From Phoronis australis (Eukaryota; Phoronida; Phoronidae), in the NCBI GenBank assembly GCA_002633005.1, contig NMRA01000245.1:431773-491772 (forward strand): 60,000 bases of DNA, given 5' to 3'. A model generated the notes under the pieces. That model had not been told where the DNA came from and searched no databases. It saw only the letters and a program-made list of their open reading frames with translations. A program made the translations under genes and the position numbers. Below, piece by piece: positions 54,564-60,000 of this stretch (position 1 is its first letter; each line of letters begins with the position of its first letter).

Positions 54564-55174
54564 TGGTGGATGAATACTCAAAAGCGCTGTACTTTACAAA
54601 GAGTTGGGTCTAGATTTGAGCAAAAAGACAAAACGTAGATAGTTAATAACAAGCTCTATAATATGATGGCCCCGGAGTAAACAGTGGCAATTGAATTTTG
54701 CATTATTTACCCACAATGCAACAAAATCCGTTAAGCAGTACTCTAGCATCGCTTTTGCGCCATTGATGTTTCTTTACTTGGTAATTTCCTTTGTTCAAGT
54801 ATTTTTGACTAGCGGTTTTGACGATTTCCACCAATCCTTGTTCTGTCACCTGCTTATCATTGGCATCAATCTTCCAAGTTAAAGGCAGGAATCAACTAAA
54901 AAGTTATGCTTCCTGTGTCACAGATTGGACACTGTGGTCCTTAATGGGTGGTCTTTTCCCACAGTTGCCGGGGTAATTGGCTATAGCCAGGTCACTTTTG
55001 CCATTTTGCAGACTTTTCAAAGGAGTTTTCAATTTTTCATCCAAACTTTTAAGGTCTGCCGAGGGCTACAGGAAATTATTTTGTTTCAGGGAACTGGATG
55101 CTAAAGCCGTGTTTAGTATATGCTAATACGACAAAACCAGGTTTGGAATCCTTTTAAATGTATTTGATCTTCCA

Positions 55175-55282
55175 ATGTCAACAAAGTTTTACTGCTGTGC
55201 TGTGGACTACAACTCTGATGGCAGAAGGTAGGATCAACTTGGAAGTATCCATGGATCCCATATTTTCCAATGTGATTCCTAG
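55175..55282 (+). pseudogene. Degenerate THAP-like fragment
   Basis: It starts MSTKFYCCAVDYNSDGRR and then hits TAG. The start is clearly related to the YYCCAVGCNSD of 33128-33244, with the second zinc Cys replaced by Tyr. It is a broken copy of the same family. Confidence 0.45.
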
Positions 55283-55540
55283 AATCAGTCCAACATTTTT
55301 AAAAACGAGCCGAATGTAACAATAACTTTCTCCAAGACAAGAATTCTATCCTGGACCCTCCTACTATGTTTGTGTAGTCAGCAGACTGGCCCATGATCAA
55401 ACTGTGGCTAACAGAAAGTAGAAATAAATAAGAACAAAAATAATGGTCAAAATTTTCACTTTTCACTTTTCAAATGCTCACTATACTGCCAAAAATTTTC
55501 AAAACTTCATCATGTCCTAAGGCATCAGTTGAGATATCAA

Positions 55541-55836
55541 AATACAGAAAAAAATAAGTCAAACACATTAATTTGCTTCATTGAGTTAGTGACATTGGCT
55601 CCGTCTCTCACAGACTTGTGCTTGGCTAGTGATGTTACTATCGTTCTAGCTTCCAACTGTCACCCATATGGGATAGTTTCCTGACCTCAATGCCGCGTTG
55701 CCTGGCTTAGACGCCACCTATTGGCCAGAAGGATAGTAATACCACTAGTCAAGCTCAAGTCCGTGAGAGACAGATGCCACGTCGCTAACTCAAGTAAGTG
55801 AATTCTAGTATTTGACTTATTTTTTTTCTGTATTTC
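55541..55836. mobile_element. Foldback element with arms of about 100 bp
   Basis: The left arm 55541-55642 (AATACAGAAAAAAATAAGTC...GTTACTATC) is the imperfect inverse of 55732-55836 (GATAGTAAT...TTTCTGTATT), with a loop of about 90 bp. A long stem-loop of this kind fits a non-autonomous foldback or MITE-type element. Confidence 0.7.
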
Positions 55837-56430
55837 ATCAGGCTTTTGTTAACAGACGTACGATAACCTTTTCAAATAAAATAAAATTTTACCATTCTGC
55901 CCTATTGTGTTTTAATTTGAAGAAACTTTACCACACCCTGTCCTGCTGGCTGAGCACAGTTTAACAACAGAGCCCGATGTTCAACCAAGAACATTAATAA
56001 CCAGGTGGGCCAAACTTGTTCTGAAATTCACTGGCAGTGAATGTGGAATAAAACAGGGATGAATGGCACTCTTAATGAATGTTTTCTTTTTTTTCCTGAA
56101 ATAACACCACTTAAGTGAAAATTCTTACAGACATGAAGGTTTATGTACAAAAGGAATAGCAGTCTTGAAACAAACACAACACTTCACTGTAATCAACAAG
56201 ACATCTGGGCTGACAGCTGAAAGGTCCTTAAACCCAATAGATTAGCTTGCACTTGCATCAAATCTCTTCTCTTATGGACTGGAAACAGTCGATTCATATC
56301 CTACAATTAAATACTCCAACCTCGCCAACCAATCACACATCAGTGGCTACCATTTTGCTAGGAATAGCTTAGTAAGCTCACGGGCACATGTGAAATGTGT
56401 ACCTCTTCTACTAGAGCCAGACTGATGGTG

Positions 56431-56640
56431 ATGAGACCAGCAGGGTAATAGGACGTGGCCCAGGGGGTGGGGATGAGACTAGCAGGATCATAGGACGTGG
56501 CCCAGGGGGTGGGGATGAGACTATCAAGGTCATAGGATGTGGCCCAGGGGATGGGGATGAGACCAGCAGGATCATAGGACGTGGCCCAGGGGGGTGGGGA
56601 TGAGACTAGCAAGGTCATAGGATGTGGCCCGGGGGGTGTA
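56431..56640 (+). repeat. G-rich 42-bp minisatellite, five units
   Basis: Units start at 56431, 56473, 56515, 56557 and 56600, each of the form ATGAGAC(C/T)AG...GGACGTGGCCCAGGGGGTGGGG. The 42-bp period keeps an open minus-strand frame with a 14-residue repeat (PWATSYDPA...), a consequence of the period and not evidence of coding. Confidence 0.9.
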
Positions 56641-56717
56641 TACGTTGTGCTAATAAATGTACTTCTTCACAAACTGTGAATTGTGAGTAGCTGGTTTATC
56701 TTCTGTCTTGACTCCAG

Positions 56718-56772
56718 CTGATGAGACACCGTTACCAAAACGTGAGGTCCTCAACACACTTCAGCAGCTATT
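56718..56772 (+). CDS. Candidate internal exon, unassigned (set member 2)
   Basis: 55 nt between tgtcttgactccag and TT|GTGAGT, both good splice sites. The reading is (A)DETPLPKREVLNTLQQL plus two bases. Its phases fit the candidate exons at 52876 (before) and 59579 (after). Family not recognised. Confidence 0.4.
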
Positions 56773-57324
56773 GTGAGTGACATGACGAGGGGAACACCAT
56801 TCACTTCCCAACCCAATTTCAATTTTTAACTATGAGTAAAATTACCAGTATCAGGGCTTGGAATGACCAATGACAAATAAGAGGAAAATTTTCCAGGTGA
56901 TGTATCGATCCACAAATAAATAGGCATGTGTGGTAGAAATATTTTTTGTGTAGTAAAATTTAACTGAAATATGCGATTTTGCATGAATAAAGTAAAAACT
57001 AATGGAAAAAAGAGAGGAAACTAGAAATCAAATAAGAGGAAATCGAAACTAAAAAAGGAAATCCTCTTAAAAGAGAAAAATTCCAAAGCCCTGCAACATT
57101 GCAAGATTGCTTCTCCATAACGTCTTCATTTGGAAGACGTCATTTTCTTTTCCTTTTATCTGCTAATTCATGAAAGAGTTGTCTCTCATGTTCAGACATT
57201 CAGACATATAATGAAACAGTGACATCTGGTGCCAAAGCAATTCTCTGCTTAACAATATTAATTATAATCAAAATTCACACCAACCCAATAACTGCTCCAC
57301 AAAAGGTCAAGGTCATGTAGGACC

Positions 57325-57465
57325 GTAGAAAAATTCCAATTTTGGCCAGCCTCAAAACATTGTATCTCAGAAATGGCTGATCAGATTCACAGGAAACTTT
57401 CAGATAATATGCTTTAAACACTGTTCTTTAAAACGCTTATAGGAGTTGTTCTTGAACTGTTCCCC
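57325..57465 (+). repeat. Interspersed repeat family 'GTCCAA-CTGGCTGA', copy 3
   Basis: It shares ATCTCAGAAATGGCTGATCA, GATTCACAGGAAACTTTCAG and AATATGCTTT with the copy at 9893. Only the first half is recognisable. Confidence 0.55.
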
Positions 57466-57952
57466 TTTTGAGTCAAAGCTAGTGGGTGAATTCAGACACA
57501 CTTTCTCTTATGGAGCCAAATTATCCTGGAGCAAAACTGAATGTTAGCAGAATAATCACTGCATGATCGTAAAGTTGACATTATCACTGAATCACCTTAT
57601 ACAGAATGGCAAAATTTACGTACTCTACAGGAAGACGATAATTTTAGAGCGCGTGCAAATAAGCAATTGTTAACCAAGTAGCTTTAAAAAAAAACACTTT
57701 TTAGATAATGGGATCATTTGAATTTGAGTTAACAGGAGGTCAGTACGGATTAGTGAGGTAGAATCCGGCGGAGGCATAAAAACCGAAGTCGCATGAATTT
57801 GTGCCTTAGACAGTATCGCGTTAGGCGAAAACTGCCTATTTTGTTACAGACAGCAAATCTCTGACTCAATATCAACACGGTTACCAAGCTCAAATATCAC
57901 AATTCCCAACATGATAAAACAACTGTCTTACAACACCCACCCACCCAAACTC

Positions 57953-58017
57953 ACGCACGCACACATATGCACACACACACACACACACGCACACGCACAC
58001 GCACACGCACACACACC
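57953..58017 (+). repeat. (AC)n/(ACGC)n microsatellite
   Basis: An uninterrupted CA/CG-alternating purine-pyrimidine tract of about 65 bp, potentially able to adopt Z-DNA. Confidence 0.9.
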
Positions 58018-58445
58018 TAACACATCCCCCATGATGAGGAATGAGGGGATCAAGTGACAACAAGAAATATGGAAAAAAATTCTTCAATTTGGGACACAAA
58101 TAATTGCTAAGATTGCCATATTTCTATTTTTTCAAAGACGAATTAAACTCCACTCAGTCATTACTTCACAGAACTCTCACTTCCAGTCCCGCAGTCTCCA
58201 TCCTATGGACTCTTCCACCATGTATTACAATAGACCACTTTTTATTACTTGAGTGATTGCCATGGTAACAATTTTAAAAGAATCAAAAGATGCACTGTTA
58301 AAGTCCATTGAATTTCAAGCTCATGACATCAAAAATGAACATCTGCCCATTAGATTAGATTAGCCACAATGAACAATAAGTCAGGTGAAAGATCCGTGAT
58401 GGAGCCCATCGTTATGATAGTAAACATAACAAGAATCAAAACCCA

Positions 58446-58547
58446 TTAAACAATGACATCATCAAACGTGTACGCACAGATGAGCAGTGCAATCGGCATG
58501 AGGCAGTTCAAGCCGTATGTTCGTAAAAATAACACCATCTTCATTTC
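58446..58547 (-). CDS. Hydrophobic candidate exon, possibly transporter (NHA/SLC9B-like)
   Basis: A minus-strand frame after a strong acceptor (ctggccttctccttcaag). The reading EMKMVLFLRTYGLN continues into one hydrophobic segment and ends TFDDVIV, then TAA. YG-x5-P followed about ten residues later by FDD resembles the DD motif region of SLC9B (NHA) antiporters, with a one-residue length difference. There is no strong donor, so it may be a pseudoexon. Confidence 0.25.
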   Translation of the reverse strand, partial: EMKMVLFLRTYGLNCLMPIALLICAYTFDDVIV

Positions 58548-59578
58548 CTTGAAGGAGAAGGCCAGTCAGGTCAACCTGGCATGTTCTACTTACTATATGG
58601 GGTATTTTGAAACTTTCCAATTATTGGAATCAATAAATAACATTTCTTCAAATACAGAAGTGGTGATGTACTGAGCAAGTTAAAAAACTGTCAACCAATC
58701 CGAGGGAGCCGAGTTGCTTCATTTTTTAGCTCTAATAATGGTGCCCAATGGCCAAGACGCCCACCCATTTTCAGTCCCAGCCCTGTTACGTACCATAAAT
58801 ATTTTTGTTGATGCCCGATCCTTACATAAGCACCCACTCAGAATACTTCGCGCCCATTGCTCACCTCAGCACCCACCCTCAGCTTTCGAGAAATTTCAAC
58901 AAAGCTACCACAGCTTAGGCTAGCGCCCATCCATAGTTTACTTTAACAAATTAGTTTTCAAAACAGAAAGGCATGCTTCTAAACATGTATGCCAGATTCA
59001 TTTTGTGTCGCATTGTAGTTTGCAGCTGTCGCCGACGCCATCGTATTCTGTTGGCATATTGTGCAGTGTCGGGGGTAAAGCAGATTTCATGAGCGTATAA
59101 GGCCTCATTTGATTTTTGTTTTTTCCAGCGAGCTAAATAGGGCAAAAACGCAGCTTTGAGTAGCATTCACAACATCAAATGAATCTGTTCTGAACTGAAA
59201 CTCAGTTGATTATGTAACAATTTCATTCTAGTGTAGGACAATTTAATAAGATCCAATCCGAAATGTCTTAAACATTTCTTGAATATTAATACAACTGTGC
59301 TGTGGACCTAATTATCTGCTTTGAGCGATTCCACAACTTTCTCCCCTCTGTTGCAAGAAAAAAATACAGAGTATTTTATTGAGTATTTTATTCAGTGTCC
59401 AGTCAGTTTGTGTCTAATCAATTCTACAAATTTTTGGCTCCTTATGGTAAAGATACTATGGAGTTTCCCTCTGGTAGAGTTTAGTACAATACTGCCTCTC
59501 ACCCTTTTACAAAGTAACACAAACATAAATTCTTGGTGCATTTTAAAAGATATTCCATTAATTCCTTTCTATTTTTAG

Positions 59579-59635
59579 CACACTGGGCACAAGCTACAGG
59601 GGAAATTTCAAGGTCAACAGAAAGGAGATAACTTG
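59579..59635 (+). CDS. Candidate internal exon, unassigned (set member 3)
   Basis: 57 nt between cctttctatttttag and ACTTG|GTATAG. The reading after the split codon is TLGTSYRGNFKVNRKEIT. The incoming one-base phase completes the two bases left by 56718-56772. Family not recognised; the gene would continue past the window edge. Confidence 0.35.
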
Positions 59636-60000
59636 GTATAGATTTGTCTTCGAGTCATTCATGCAAAGAATTAGGTATAAATCTTTAGCGCTAATTACGT
59701 AGCCAAGCCACGATGCATCAATAGCACGCCCGAGTCCCTGAAATTATGAAACGATGTAGTCATCTCGAAGTGGGGCCCCCTGTGATCGATTTTCTGCTGA
59801 GCAACCACATCAGCAAGCTACGTGACATGTTACAGTCTGTCTTTAATCAAGATTATGCTAATTAATCAAAGGAAGCCAGATATTATTAACCCAACTCATC
59901 TCTCTACAAAGTCATGAACACTGTAAAATTGCTCAAGGAGTTCATATAAATGCGGTAATGATAACAGTAGATTAGTCAGGTTCCCATTAGGAAAAATAAA

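Noticed and set aside
56358-56618. Minus-strand repetitive protein ORF
   Set aside because: It is open only because the minisatellite period (42 bp) is divisible by three; there are no splice sites or known domain.
58453-58674. 73-codon plus-strand ORF as a coding exon
   Set aside because: It overlaps the minus-strand hydrophobic frame, lacks a pyrimidine-rich acceptor and a good donor, and does not fit the phase left by the exon at 56718-56772.

Overview
The window is animal genomic DNA. Two genes are split by short GT-AG introns whose reading phases join exactly. The rest is AT-rich and full of degenerate transposons, foldback elements, SINE-like copies and microsatellites, with no prokaryotic gene organisation. 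Intron sizes, repeat load and apparent high heterozygosity suggest a marine invertebrate; I cannot name the taxon from sequence alone.

Left third (1197-12634, minus strand): twelve consecutive exons encode about 797 C-terminal residues of an INPP5F (Sac2) inositol 4-phosphatase. They include the SAC catalytic motif [10 protein letters not shown], the hSac2 domain and a conserved C-terminal tail (CKTRIIQL). The N-terminal exons were not found in the window. A 356-bp P-element-like miniature transposon (10265-10620) sits in one intron, with near-perfect 31-bp terminal inverted repeats and one THAP zinc-finger exon.

Middle (18561-42157, plus strand): a complete eight-exon secreted alpha-carbonic anhydrase (999 nt, 332 residues) runs divergently from INPP5F. 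All zinc ligands are present, the proton-shuttle His64 position reads Asn, and the C-terminus could be a GPI signal. Its signal-peptide exon occurs twice because a 3.68-kb block is tandemly repeated with a single N exactly at the junction. A second 1.38-kb block (43583-46342) shows the same signature, and its break falls at the start of a 120-bp-arm palindrome. Both look like unmerged overlapping contig ends or haplotypes, not biological duplications.

Most unusual element: inside each 3.68-kb copy is a 0.5-kb terminal-repeat retrotransposon in miniature (TRIM) at 19241-19753 and 22922-23425. It has about 160-bp LTRs, a TGGCGCCCAAC primer-binding site, a purine tract and a CTGT target duplication. 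Each LTR contains a tRNA-like segment with A-box and B-box polymerase III promoter motifs. This is a tRNA analogue of the plant Cassandra arrangement, which carries 5S sequence in its LTRs.

Right third (42158-60000): mostly repeats, with a few isolated candidate exons. These are a phase-compatible plus-strand set at 52876, 56718 and 59579; a DEG/ENaC-like minus-strand exon at 51133-51311; and a hydrophobic minus-strand exon near 58500. None is assigned with confidence.
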